64,000 bases of DNA. Source: Durusdinium trenchii (Eukaryota > Sar > Dinophyceae > Suessiales > Symbiodiniaceae). Under the pieces are notes generated by a model. It searched no databases and had not been told where the DNA came from. It worked only from the letters and a program-made list of their open reading frames with translations. Positions 45,035 to 54,779 of this stretch are shown piece by piece (position 1 is the first letter of the stretch; each line of letters starts with the position of its first letter). The stretch is taken from positions 4,295,324-4,359,323 of the forward strand of contig CAXAMN010000001.1 of the NCBI GenBank assembly GCA_963970005.1, given 5' to 3'. Made by a program: the position numbers and the translations under genes.

Positions 45035-45904
45035 GTGGGCGACTGGGCAGTTGCAGTTCAAAAAGAGCAACCACCACCACGGGATGTCAACGGACATAAT
45101 ATTACCGAACTTATATGCAGCTTGGACTTTCACCACGTGAATCCAGCAAAACCATGCAAAACCATGCAAAACCTGCACTCTCGACACCTTGAGGGTTCCT
45201 TGTTGATCATACAACTAAACCTTGTAGCGCCGGCGCTGGGGCGTTGCAGGACCGAAAATGTTGCCCTCCTGTACCAGGCCCCCGGTGACCGGGCTGCTTC
45301 ATGGACATCCCTTAGCCTTAACCTCGGACATCCCGTACCACAACGGAGGGCCCTGGTAGAGGGAGGGTCCGGCGTTTGTGTCAGGGTCCATCCATGGGCG
45401 TCTACTCTTCGGTCATGCACCGAATCTGCACCCCGTTCCATGCGGCCGTCTCACCGGCCGCGCCGCGGCCGGCATCGTCTCTTTCTCGCGGCCGGCATCC
45501 CCGACTGCGTCCATCGCAGAAACCGCACGCGTTTCTGCGTTCTGCTCAGGTCGCCTGAGCCAGAACTCCTCTGCGACAGATCTCCAATCCGCGGCCGTTC
45601 TTCGCCCCCGTCGCCAGACTCGGACGACTGTGACCCAAAACGCAACCTGTCTGGGACTGGCATGTTTGGAGTGGTTGATTTCAGGGGTCAATGTAATGCC
45701 AATGTCGGATTAATAAGCCGCCCCTTTCAAGGTCAACAAGGTCAAGAAGGTTTGAGATTGGAGGTATTGGAGACCAAATCCCCTCAAATAAAGAGATGCA
45801 TGAGGAAAGGGTGGATCAGAAGATCAGTTTCACCATGGACAAGAAGATATGGCATACTGACCAAAAATAAATTTTACTTTTCTGGGGCAGCTGGGCTTCA
45901 TTAA
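45035..45904 (+). CDS. Longest single open frame (289 codons); C-terminus resembles the start of a PH domain
   Basis: This frame is longer than expected by chance for this base composition. The N-terminal two thirds are low in recognisable features and rich in Arg, Ser and Pro, including GC-rich runs near 45450-45610. The last part reads RCMRKGWIRR, SVSP and WTRRYGILTKNKFYF before stopping at 45904. Pleckstrin-homology domains open with exactly this kind of pattern: GW(L/I)..., then W(K/T)RR(Y/W)..L...(L/F)Y(Y/F), forming the first strands that bind phosphoinositide head groups. The rest of a PH domain would need a following exon, because the frame ends here. The PH assignment rests on about 25 residues, and the 5' part may be intron or UTR. 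Confidence 0.35.
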   Translation: MGDWAVAVQKEQPPPRDVNGHNITELICSLDFHHVNPAKPCKTMQNLHSRHLEGSLLIIQLNLVAPALGRCRTENVALLYQAPGDRAASWTSLSLNLGHPVPQRRALVEGGSGVCVRVHPWASTLRSCTESAPRSMRPSHRPRRGRHRLFLAAGIPDCVHRRNRTRFCVLLRSPEPELLCDRSPIRGRSSPPSPDSDDCDPKRNLSGTGMFGVVDFRGQCNANVGLISRPFQGQQGQEGLRLEVLETKSPQIKRCMRKGWIRRSVSPWTRRYGILTKNKFYFSGAAGLH

Positions 45905-46111
45905 AAGGCTGAGGTTTCCGCCAAGGAACATTTTAATTAGGGTGATTAGTTTATTTAGTGTTGCGGGGCTCGAGCTGGGCTTGATTATACAATAGGGGTA
46001 TACTTAATCCTATATTGACATTATATAGACGCCATCTCTTCCAGTGGTTCACTTGGTTCAGTCGTCCCTGCACCAGGATGAAGTCGCGGGGTCAATATCC
46101 ACGCCGCTAAA

Positions 46112-46134
46112 GCTCGCGGGGTCATCCCGCGAGC
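46112..46134. other. Perfect 9-bp stem hairpin
   Basis: GCTCGCGGG, loop GTCAT, CCCGCGAGC. It is preceded by a second GTCGCGGGGTCA (46083-46094), so the right arm can also pair with that copy. No gene end is nearby, so a terminator role is not suggested. Confidence 0.8.
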
Positions 46135-46454
46135 CGGTTATCAGCTCTGGAAACCGAAGTCCGGTCAAACCATGTCAAACCTTCTTCTTTCAAACATGTA
46201 CATTTCTTCTGGTAACAATAAACATGACGTAAATGAATGAGATAAAGACACCAATGCATGCTTCACGATTTGTTGGAAGCCACTTGGCTGTTTATTTCTG
46301 GAGAACACTTGCCAATCGCAGTGGATGTTTATCGCAGTGGATCGATGTTCGCTAGCGGCGCTAACGTCACCCTACCCAACGTCAGAAGGCCATGCGAGCT
46401 TGGAACCAATCCTGCCTCATCCCAACTCTGCAACAACCCTGACTCAACCAAAAC

Positions 46455-46645
46455 ATGGGTGTCCTGAGAGACCGCTGTGGGTGTCCTCCCCAACATGGCA
46501 CCCTCCACCCCCAAAAGAAACAGGACTCATCTGGTGAAAAGGGGCACAACTGTGGCGCGTGAAGGCTCATAGGGGTGACGGGCACGACGGGACCCTCCAA
46601 GGCAACAGTGTCGAGCACATCACTCTCAAAGTGTCGAGGGCAGTG
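46455..46645. repeat. ~180-bp dispersed repeat, copy 2
   Basis: See the copy at 42527-42705 for the shared blocks. This copy continues into CAGTGGATCCATAGGGT, a GGATCC word common at ends of the CCCTA-family elements. Confidence 0.55.
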
Positions 46646-47422
46646 GATCCATAGGGTCAAGCCATGGCATCCATAGACCCTTTGGCCCCAAATGCCAAAC
46701 AACTGTTGGACATACTCCGGGAGAACAGCCTCTTGGGGGAGCAAGCTTTTTCAGAATCGCAGCCTCTATCTGAGACTCCTCTTCTTCGCATCGAGAAAAC
46801 AACAAAAAACAAGAAAAACCTCAAAAACTTCACCTCTCAGACGACCTGGCCACGCCGGCTGGTCGACAGGAGCGACATATCTTCAGAGATCGATTTCCAG
46901 ACCTGTTGGTGACCGGTCAAATTCCCCGCAGCGGGCCATTGTTGCGCCACAGGAAGTAGCTGGGGCAAGAAAAGGCCAATTTGGCGGCCAAATACCAATG
47001 CAATGCAGGTGTAACTTCTGTGCTAGTCTTGTCTTGCCGCAATTGACCTTAGTTAAGAACAACACACACATGTTTCATCGTGTCTCTGGACCCTTATGAA
47101 AGTGTGGCAACTGAATCCCCGCTACGAACGGGCTCCCGAATGGCACCTCGCTGCAGACTGGCAGGTCACCACAATGAATTGCTGACAAGTCCGTCCACTA
47201 GGCCCCGGTGGTGAAACGATGTGACTGAAGCTTGAATCCTGGAAACTCATGTGGTATATGACCTGGTCACTGACACGACATCATGGGCCATTCTTGAACT
47301 GTCAGAAATTTCCTGGCTGTAACAGCCCCACTGGCTTGTAATCCATTTTGTCCAAGCCTTTTTGAATAGAATTGCCTCCTCCTTTGCGTGAAACAGGTCT
47401 ACATTGTTGAGCAACCTTTTTC

Positions 47423-47602
47423 TCAACCAATTCCCTGTACAAGATCTGTTCTTTGCGATGAAATCGGGATGGCACGGACTGCGCCGCCGCGGTGTCCGCG
47501 CCTCTTGCTGCGGCGATCCGCGTACTTCTTGCGGAGCTTCTCCAATTGCGCATGCTCCTTGCTACAGAAGTGGCAGAAGCGGCAAGTATCGCCTCCCAGC
47601 GG
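47423..47602 (-). CDS. Terminal exon with half of a CCCH-like finger (CRFCHFC) and basic tail
   Basis: Starting after CGGTCGGGACCAG (exon start 47602) the frame reads PLGGDTCRFCHFCSKEH, AQLEKLRKKYADRRSKRRG and HRGGAVRAIPISSQRTDL, stopping at 47423. The C-x2-C-H-x-C cluster followed by a Lys/Arg-rich helix is, from memory, the second half of a short C-rich finger found in many dinoflagellate proteins (C-x-P-C-x-F-x(n)-G-C-x(2)-G-x(2)-C-x-(F/Y)-C-H-x-C). These resemble RNA-binding CCCH fingers. The first cysteines would lie in an upstream exon that I could not locate. Overlapping frames are open, but this one keeps the finger. It could be an RNA-binding or multi-copy protein; partners unknown. 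Confidence 0.5.
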   Translation of the reverse strand, partial: PLGGDTCRFCHFCSKEHAQLEKLRKKYADRRSKRRGHRGGAVRAIPISSQRTDLVQGIG

Positions 47603-48955
47603 CTGGTCCCGACCGTGAGGGTGTGAAATCCACATCGTGGGTCGCGCTTTCCCAAGTGATTTTGGGTGCCCCACACACATCCTTTCAATGGATGGGATTA
47701 GACACAATTCCTTTGGAACTTCTCGTTTGGCCAATGAAAAAGGTCCCTTTGGCCAGGCAAAACGGAGGGTCCAAACCTGAAGGGTGCAGTCATCGACTGT
47801 GACATCCAATCACCGGGGATTGACACTGCACATGCTGAAGACATCCAACGTTCGGACTTCAAACTGAACTGGTCTGAAATCATTTGCAGCCCTACCTCCA
47901 AACAAATTCAAACACATAATATTGATATATATATATATATGTTCAATCCATCCTGTAATCGTAAGGGGGTCCAACATATAACAAATCCCCCTCCTGAAAC
48001 CTACCCTTGAAAAGGAAATGGAGATACTGTAATAGAGCCCATCCAAAACGGATGGACCAAATAAAAAACAACTGAAAAATTCATTCAGGTCACCCAGGCG
48101 GCAGCCACCCCTTGGATTTGGAGCAAACGAATTCATTCAGGGTCATGTCGGGCGCGCGTCTCGCATCACCCAAAATTGTGACGAAAACAGCGAACACACA
48201 TTCCAGAACCCTATAGGTCACCAATGCTTCGACCTGGGCAGCCCGGGCCCCAACCCCAACCCGAAAAATCTCTAAAGCCAGGCAGTGCCAGAAACTCAAT
48301 GAAATCCAAACAATTGGGCATATTGATCAGGCCAGGGGTGATGGATTTCAGGTTTTTTCGTGGCATCTATTCAAGTCCGGCAATGGCGTGTCTGGGTGAT
48401 GCAACCAAGAGTGTCCACTGCTGCACGGCTGTGGTTTGCATGAGTTCACCAGTCACGCTATGCAACCAGGAGTCTCTCGGAAGTGAAAAAAACGGCACGG
48501 TTTACAAGCGCCATTCTGATGAGCAGTCCAAGTCCCGAAGTCCTGAGTTTGGACGACAAATCAAGTTTAAGAACGCTTGGGACCAAAGAACGAATGTCAT
48601 GAAACGACACATTAAAATTCAAAAACAAAACATTTATATATACATTTATTGAAACGAACTCTATACGCACACATTTTAGTACATGTTGTTAAAACATGTT
48701 CCCTCTCATAAAGAAATTTGGCTGTGGGTCCTGACCCCGACAGATCAACACAAACAACGTTGGCCTGAAAAAAACCGTAACCTACGACTACGCACCCACA
48801 ATAAATCCCTTTTACCACGTTCATCCTTAGTTGATAAGGCCTTGAGCGTATGAGTATATACGCGAAGGAAGATCTACCATCAACAACGTAGTCAAGGGAA
48901 AACACTCTGATCAAGAAAAAGAATATATACAGTATATGAGTATATCCTGGTACCC

Positions 48956-49236
48956 CTGAAGAGTTATAATTATCATGTAATTATCAATCTTTTGGATAAT
49001 GGTGTGACAAAAAGCACTCCAGAGTGGAAAAAATCAGTCCAACCGCAATTGCGTTCAGATTGCGTTCGCAGTGCGTTCACTTTGCGTTCAATTAACCTTT
49101 GCTTTGCCTTCAAGATACGTTGCGGAGCAACAAAAACCATTCTGGAACAACTATTCTCACTCCGGAGTGCTTTTTGTCACACCACTGTCCAAAAGATTGA
49201 TCGTTACAAAACGGAGTGATAATTATCACTCTTCAG
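48956..49236. mobile_element. 281-bp element with ~75-bp terminal inverted repeats
   Basis: The left arm from CTGAAGAGTTATAATTATC through ATCAATCTTTTGGATAATGG to TGTGACAAAAAGCACTCC and GAGTG is matched in reverse complement by the right arm: CACTCCGGAGTGCTTTTTG, TCACACCACTGTCCAAAAGA, TTGAT, then GTGATAATTATCACTCTTCAG. There are only a handful of differences over about 75 bp. The centre holds three or four GCGTTC repeats at 10-bp spacing (49045-49090). There is no open frame worth translating. It can fold into one long hairpin, and it behaves like a MITE. The flanks are AT-rich and I cannot call a target duplication. Confidence 0.85.
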
Positions 49237-49289
49237 TATATATATGAACAAGGTGGAGAAGTGGTTCGTGGCCCGGGCAATTTGCACAC

Positions 49290-49365
49290 CTTTTCACGCG
49301 TTTGCGCGGTCTCGTACCACTTCGCCAACTTTCTGCAGCAGACAGCCTTGACAGCTTCTTCTGAA
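49290..49365 (-). CDS. Internal exon SEEAVKAV...QTREK, unidentified gene
   Basis: Acceptor GACTCCTTTCAG and donor GAAAAG|GTGTGC enclose 76 nt with the frame SEEAVKAVCCRKLAKWY-ETAQTREK (phase 2 in, phase 0 out). A possible upstream exon at 49416-49500 (CYEASTQRDRQCRKRGVSEA) offers a phase-2 donor (CA|GTGTTC) and a stronger phase-0 donor (CGCGGC|GTGAGC). Helical, charged peptide; no family recognised. It may belong to the same minus-strand gene as the exons near 51 kb. Confidence 0.5.
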
Positions 49366-50582
49366 CTGAAAGGAGTCGACATATGTCCACAGTCTGTGGC
49401 TGACTGGTGGTCGCCTCAAGACTTGTCAGAACACTGCGCCCCCGCCGCCTCGCTCACGCCGCGCTTCCGGCACTGACGGTCTCTTTGCGTGGAAGCTTCA
49501 TAGCAACTCTGGTGAAGTCCGTTTTGCAGCAGCGTGTTCGAGCTCAATAACTCTGCAGCATTTGGCCCATAAGCAAAAGTCTCGTGAGGTAGCAGAGACT
49601 GACATATATACAGTATATATATATATATCTTCCTACAAGGAACTGTAAAGAACATCTTCCACACTCTCAGGCACGGGTCTAGCACCTTCTTCAACTAAGA
49701 CACGTGGAAGTGGAGAAACCACGGTCCATTCACGCTTCTACAGCTGCACAACAATAAATATGTAACTGGAAAAACTTGAGAGCTGTCTTTCTTGGGCGCT
49801 GCTTCTTCCATGCAATTACCTGCGCTGAGAAGTAGCAATTTCTTGAGATTTCCTTTTTTCAGAGGCCACACAACAGCACTGCGTGTCACCCGACCCTAGA
49901 CGTCAATGGTTGGGATTGACAACCCTATGTTTTGCGCAAATTCTTGTAAAGTGAAGTCAACATTGCGATCCACCGTGCGAGCACGCAGCTGAACTCGCCC
50001 GGCTCTTGCTTCCAAATACGCAATGAACCCTGCGCATGTACTGTATCAAATCATATGTATGGAAGCCCCGTCATGGCAGTGGAATCGGATTCTGTTTCCT
50101 CAAATACTGCGCCATGACGGCCACCAATCTTTTTGGAGCCCAAACTCTCATTCTACTGCCTTCAGTGTGTAGCCATGACAAAAGGTCAACGCAATGATTC
50201 ACCTATGGCAAGCTTGGTGCTAGATTCTCGTTGGAAACGGCCCTGGGTCTCGGAGATGGCCAAGCCTCCACCACAGTTCTCAGTCAAGGAGAGAGAACAC
50301 AAGGACCTGTGAACTGTTTGTCTCTGTGGCAGCGTTCAGAAGAAGAGCCACTGTACGCTCAAACCAGGCCCAAGTCACCGTACTTTTGAACAACCGCGGC
50401 CGGCGGCCACTGCTTCTCCACCTCTGCATTGTCAGGCTTTTCCGTTGAACCACAAGAACGGTGGCCTACCGCTTGTTCTGGGCCATTTCATCTTCAAGCC
50501 GGCTGTCCTGCACGGCTGACCTTTTGTCTTCGGAAGCTCAGACGCATTGACAACGCACTTGGAAAGCTTCCCAGGCAACTAG

Positions 50583-50775
50583 CTATAACAGAACCGTCAG
50601 TCTCTTGTGTGAATTTGGCGGCCAGTATTCTCCACATCTGCTCTGTAAGGCTTGCCAGTGGAAGAACCAGACAGGCCACTTCCCTCCACAGACTCCTCCA
50701 CAATCTCGTTAACAATCACGGGCACATTCTGGCCATCCTCTTGATGAAAACGCAGGCCACTTTCGGCTCAAAACA
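50583..50775 (-). CDS. Coding-like segment FHQEDGQNVPVIVNEIVEES
   Basis: After GCGGTGTTTTGAG one frame reads AESGLRFHQEDGQNVPVIV, NEIVEESVEGSGLSGSS and TGKPYRADVENTGRQIHTR, then stops. Another frame over the same bases reads TRLWRSLWREVACLVLPLAS and LTEQMWRILAAKFTQE and stays open to a donor (ACAAAAG|GTCAGC near 50518). Pieces of both vaguely recall RhoGAP domains (VP.IV...V and TE..WRI), but only if the frame changes in between, so I do not call that domain. Confidence 0.3.
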
Positions 50776-51020
50776 CCGCAGTCTTTGACCAGTCAGTTCA
50801 TGGCCGGCCAAGAAGCAGAAAGAGCAACAAAGGAAAGCAACACATCAATGACAAAAACTGCCATTACAAAACAACATTTGTTCACTCTGCGTCGCTTTGG
50901 TGTGCCCGACCGTGGCCGAGACCGTCCATGCGCTGGTTTCATACACATTCAGCCATGATGATCATTATGAAATAACAAGGTTACCAGCAAGCGTTAAGAC
51001 AGGACAAAGAGACCACTCAC

Positions 51021-51092
51021 CAATGACTGTGGACCCTTCCGGCACTTCACTAAGTCCTCAATCTTGGTATCCGAGCACAGTTCACCAGCCGC
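51021..51092 (-). CDS. 72-nt internal exon AAGELCSDTKIEDLVKCRKG
   Basis: Acceptor CTCAAGACAG and an excellent donor TCATTG|GTGAGT enclose exactly 24 codons, AAGELCSDTKIEDLVKCRKG plus PQSL, phase 0 on both sides. The frame remains open further upstream (VLGHGDSSRQ), so a longer exon is possible. No family recognised. Confidence 0.55.
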
Positions 51093-51129
51093 CTGTCTTG
51101 AGCTGTCACCGTGTCCCAACACGCCGCCA

Positions 51130-51430
51130 AAGCCAAGTCACCAAAAACAAGCCCAAGTAAAAATTTCCATGAAGGAGTCCAAACCAGGTACGCAATTGAT
51201 CCGGCAGTTCGTCTACGTTGCCAAAGCGAGTCAAGCGAAGTAAACTGATGTAAGCCAGCGACACCACCGCACAAAATGATAAGACCACCATCCTCCTTGA
51301 GACAAGAAACAACAAACACACGATCAACGTAATGGCTGGTGACATAAACGACCATATCATATACATTGCACAAGGCCATAGCATCACAGCATGATCCAGG
51401 AAGCAATGGCGTCGCACAATGATCCACGCA
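51130..51430 (-). CDS. Exon region with two competing protein-like frames, one strongly hydrophobic
   Basis: One frame reads MYMIWSFMSPAITLIVCLLF, LVSRRMVVLSFCAVVSLAY, ISLLRLTRFGNVDELPDQL and then a third hydrophobic run, as in a multi-pass membrane protein. The other reads ALCNVYDMVVYVTSHYVDRV, FVVSCLKEDGGLIILCGG and VAGLHQFTSLDSLWQ, more like an alternating strand-helix fold. A donor TTGC|GTACCT (about 51190) would connect to the exon 51092-51021 through an intron of about 95 nt. I cannot decide between the frames from this sequence alone. Confidence 0.4.
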
Positions 51431-51728
51431 GCAATGTCCTTGCCATAGCATCCACAACGAACGTCATTAGCCTGAACACACTCATCAATGCAGCAACAGG
51501 CTCTCCGCAGTCGCCCTCCGGACATAGCCGAAATGCCGCATATACCACACAGAATTTTATAAAGCGCTCGTTTTACCTGGGTCGTTTCTTCACGTCTTCA
51601 GCATAGACAACCTTTTAACAACATAAAAAAGCAATATTTATGACATATCATATATATATAATAATATGGGAACGATAGCGACCAATCAACCCTTATTAGT
51701 TCCTTTTACCGTGCAAGACATAATATGA

Positions 51729-52190
51729 CTAATCGACAAGTGCACTGCCAGGAGTGCCCGTCATGAAAAAAATAAAACAATCTCTCTCCCAGTGGCCATA
51801 GATTCTCCAAGTCTCATCCTCACTCCCCTCGGGCCCCGGCCGCCCATCGCGCTTTCGCACCGGTGGAACGTCGTCCGCATCCGCTCGGTGGTGCGGGGGG
51901 GGGACCCGCCCTCGCCCTGGTCGACCGGGGGGGCATCCGGAGGAGTCGCTGACATCGTCCAGTCCGGGAATGGTCTTGAAATAGAAGTCGGAACTGGAAG
52001 TTCCACTGGAACTGCCTGAGATGGCGGACGGGTCTACCAGTGGACGCTGCCTTCGTTTTTGGCACACGAGAAAGAATGACATGCAAAAAGATGAGAACGG
52101 TTGTTCTTGTTGAAGAAGAGGAAGACTAATTTGGCAATCATTTTGGGGTTCCTTGGAAAACAAGTCAAAGTCAAGGAACATTTGCCCCAA
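51729..52190 (-). CDS. Long open frame (153 codons), possibly coding
   Basis: The frame reads GQMFLDFDLFSKEPQND, then a hydrophobic FCMSFFLVCQKRRQRPLV, then SSSGTSSSDFYFKTIPGLD and a Pro/Arg/Gly-rich end. A membrane-like patch followed by RRQR and an acidic Ser-rich stretch is plausible protein, but a second frame is open over the same bases and I cannot place exon borders. The GC-rich run at 51820-51950 supports at least a partial exon. Confidence 0.3.
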   Translation of the reverse strand: MGQMFLDFDLFSKEPQNDCQISLPLLQQEQPFSSFCMSFFLVCQKRRQRPLVDPSAISGSSSGTSSSDFYFKTIPGLDDVSDSSGCPPGRPGRGRVPPPHHRADADDVPPVRKRDGRPGPEGSEDETWRIYGHWERDCFIFFMTGTPGSALVD

Positions 52191-52796
52191 CAGGAGCTTA
52201 GTGGACCCTCCGTGGAGGCTATGTGACTTGTGGACTTCCCAAGAGCTTCACCCAATTACAGGGCTATAAGCCTTGGGATTGCATGGGAGATGGTCAAAGT
52301 GTCTCAAGTTCTGGGGTTCGTGGCATTGCTAGGACCTCTTCCCCTACCATGACCAGAGCTGAACAACCCTCCAAAGAAGAGGCCCTGTCCCTGACTCATC
52401 TTGGACTTCTTTGATCCTCCCCCGTGCTCTCCCAGAACAGTCCTGCAAAACACGACACCCCGACACCCTGACTCGGACCACCACCATTCCCAGAAAGCTC
52501 TCCTTTGGAAGAAAGCTTCCAGAACTTCCTCTCGCCGCCTCTTCTCTGGGAGACTCAGTCAGTACAGCCCTGAGCCCCGCAGATGGCCCTGCCGTCCCGT
52601 GCTCCATGGGCGATCACTCCCGGCCCGCTGAGCCACCACTGCGGGTGCCACGGGTCAGTCGGACCTCGTTTGACCGGAGTTGATCATACAAAAGCACCAC
52701 TCAATGAGGTAAATCGACCAAGTGTTACTGTGGGTCTTTGAACCTGGAAGTGGAAATGCACAGGGTTCAGAAGTGGAAAGCATGCAGTTTCTTCAC

Positions 52797-52820
52797 CCAG
52801 ACACTCCATGTATGGCATAA
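52797..52820 (+). mobile_element. Solo end of the CCCAGAC..TCCATGTATGG family
   Basis: CCCAGACACTCCATGTATGG matches the left end of the palindromic elements at 8239 and 62927. No right end follows within 250 bp. Confidence 0.45.
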
Positions 52821-53683
52821 GCCCACCAAACGTGCGATCGAAGAAGCCACGCACAGAAGCGACTGCTTCGATGCCTGGATTTTGTGGTGTCGAACATTAT
52901 ATCTTTTGACGCTACCGAAGCGTTGGGCTTTCCTCGCGACGCGTTGAAAAGGACTTGGATTCAACGACCAATCCTGGACCAATCATGACCCAAATGCAGG
53001 ATTTCGGGTCAAGGTTCTGCCAGCAACTTCGGGTCGGGGTCTCCAATACACTAGCCTACTCTACCTGTGGATGTCGAATGAACACCCCTTGGAAAGGTGC
53101 AGGTTTCTCCATGGTGACGAAGCGAAGGAGAATGTGAAACGAGAGAAGGGTCATCAGGACTCATTTTGGCCATCAATATGTTCAAATAGTGAGCCGTCAG
53201 AGTATCTATGTTTTTCTCAAACCCATCTGCATGTTCACGCCCGCTCAGAGCAACTCGAAGTGGGGCCCCCGTTGCTCCTCCTCCATCTCAACAATTTGAA
53301 GCAGCGCTACAGGGTCTAACAAATTGCAAACAGCTGATCACATAAAACACCTCCCTTCTCCAGAATGCTGTTACATCTACAGTCCTGGCAGGGGAGTTTG
53401 TTATCAAACAGTCCACACATTAGACTGACTGTTGGTGAATAGACCAATGCAAACCTCAAATACCATTCTGCACACGAGAGGTTTTCTTGGATCAGCAGCC
53501 TACAAACCCCGCACGGCACGCCGCGGACCGCGCATCTCCTTGGGCGTAAAGGTCTCGGAGTCATGCTGCGCAGCCACGCGGCTCAAAGCCGTGCGGACCG
53601 CGGTCACGACAGAGGGTGGCACCGCCAGATCCTGGTGGCAAGAACCAGTGAAGAGGATCTGCCCAGAGCATCCAAGAGCTACA

Positions 53684-53892
53684 CAAGCATCATCATCATC
53701 ATCAGCAGCAGCAGCATCATCATCCTCGTCATCATCATCATCATCGTCGTCATCATCATCATCATCGTCATCATCATCATCTTCTTCATCTTAATCTTCA
53801 TCCTCGTCATCCTCATCCTCATCCTCATCCTCATCCTCATCATCATCGTCGTCGTCGTCGTCATCGTCATCGTCATCCTCATCATCATCTGT
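53684..53892 (+). repeat. Trinucleotide microsatellite (ATC/CAT with CTC interruptions)
   Basis: About 200 bp of almost pure (CAT)n changing to (CCTCAT)n and (CGT)n. On the minus strand the DDD/DED frame runs into it from a plausible peptide upstream (HKATPHREFNMKN, 53900-53990), so it could encode an acidic tail. In other frames it gives poly-Ser or poly-Met. A coding role is unproven. Confidence 0.95.
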
Positions 53893-54256
53893 ATATGAAA
53901 AACCCGGCATGGACCTGCTACTCGTTGGAACACCTGGATTCTTCATGTTGAACTCCCGGTGTGGCGTGGCTTTGTGCTTTTCTCGGTCGCCGTGTGACAA
54001 GGTCGGGGCGACAAGCGTTCACTGCTTAAAGCAGAACTAATTATTGTCCCCCAAGGCCCAAGACAGCATATTGGGCAGGCTCGATAAAAAAAACATGCTC
54101 TGGCGACGCCACCATTTCAGTGAATTAGCAGTGTACAGCAGTCCAAACATCTCAGATCTCTTCTGTGGTAGTTTTGCTTCAACCAGCCACTCGGACCGGC
54201 CTTGAACACAGAGGGTTCAAGAATGTTTGAGAGTGAATTCGACCTATATTTGAATG

Positions 54257-54340
54257 CCCAGACTTTCCATGTATGGAACATCTACCTACATTGGCCCCTG
54301 AAACCAATCCAATGTAGGACCATTTTACACATGGGAGCGA
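54257..54340. mobile_element. TCCATGTATGGA-family element, right end eroded
   Basis: CCCAGACTTTCCATGTATGGAACATCTACCTACATTGGCCCCTGAAACCAA matches 62927-63000 nearly base for base after the first 12 bp. The right side keeps AATGTAGGACCATTTTACACATGG only. The quoted match is split as CCCAGACTTTCC, then ATGTATGGAACAT, then CTACATTGGCCCCTGAAACC. Confidence 0.5.
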
Positions 54341-54480
54341 TGAAGAAATCCGTGTCAGGTTACCGACGGTCACACGATTAATCGCACATCGCCCGTCACG
54401 TTTCTCGGCCTGGGGCACCTTGTCCATGCCATCAGAGGCGAGGCCCCTGGACAGAACCTGATGAAAGGGTCGACAGAGCT

Positions 54481-54601
54481 ACCAAGAGAGGTTATAAGTG
54501 ACGCTCTAGGACCCTGCCAAGAGAGGTTAAGTGACCTTATAGGACCTTACTGGGGTACCCAACTGGGATAGGCTAGTTCGGGTCCTTCAACCTCTGTTGG
54601 T
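54481..54601. mobile_element. ACCAAGAGAGGTT-family element, copy 2
   Basis: Left ACCAAGAGAGGTT and right AACCTCTGTTGGT are inverted repeats with one mismatch. The left end is present twice (54481 and 54517), suggesting a nested or duplicated end. The right half matches 24480-24543. Confidence 0.55.
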
Positions 54602-54779
54602 GCTGAGGTACTTATAGTTGGCAATATTGTATACTTCGGAGACTTGGGGAGTTTTCAGCCATTTTCAGGCCTGCTAAGCCCACGGTTGAGCTCTGCTCTT
54701 CTTCACAGCTTCACTCTCTCCACACCCACCACTGCCCAAAGCCACTCACAAATTGACTCACCAATCCTGGTGAAAACAA

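Noticed and set aside
50494-50775. RhoGAP domain
   Set aside because: The resemblance needs two different frames without a usable intron between them; each frame alone lacks the arginine-finger context.
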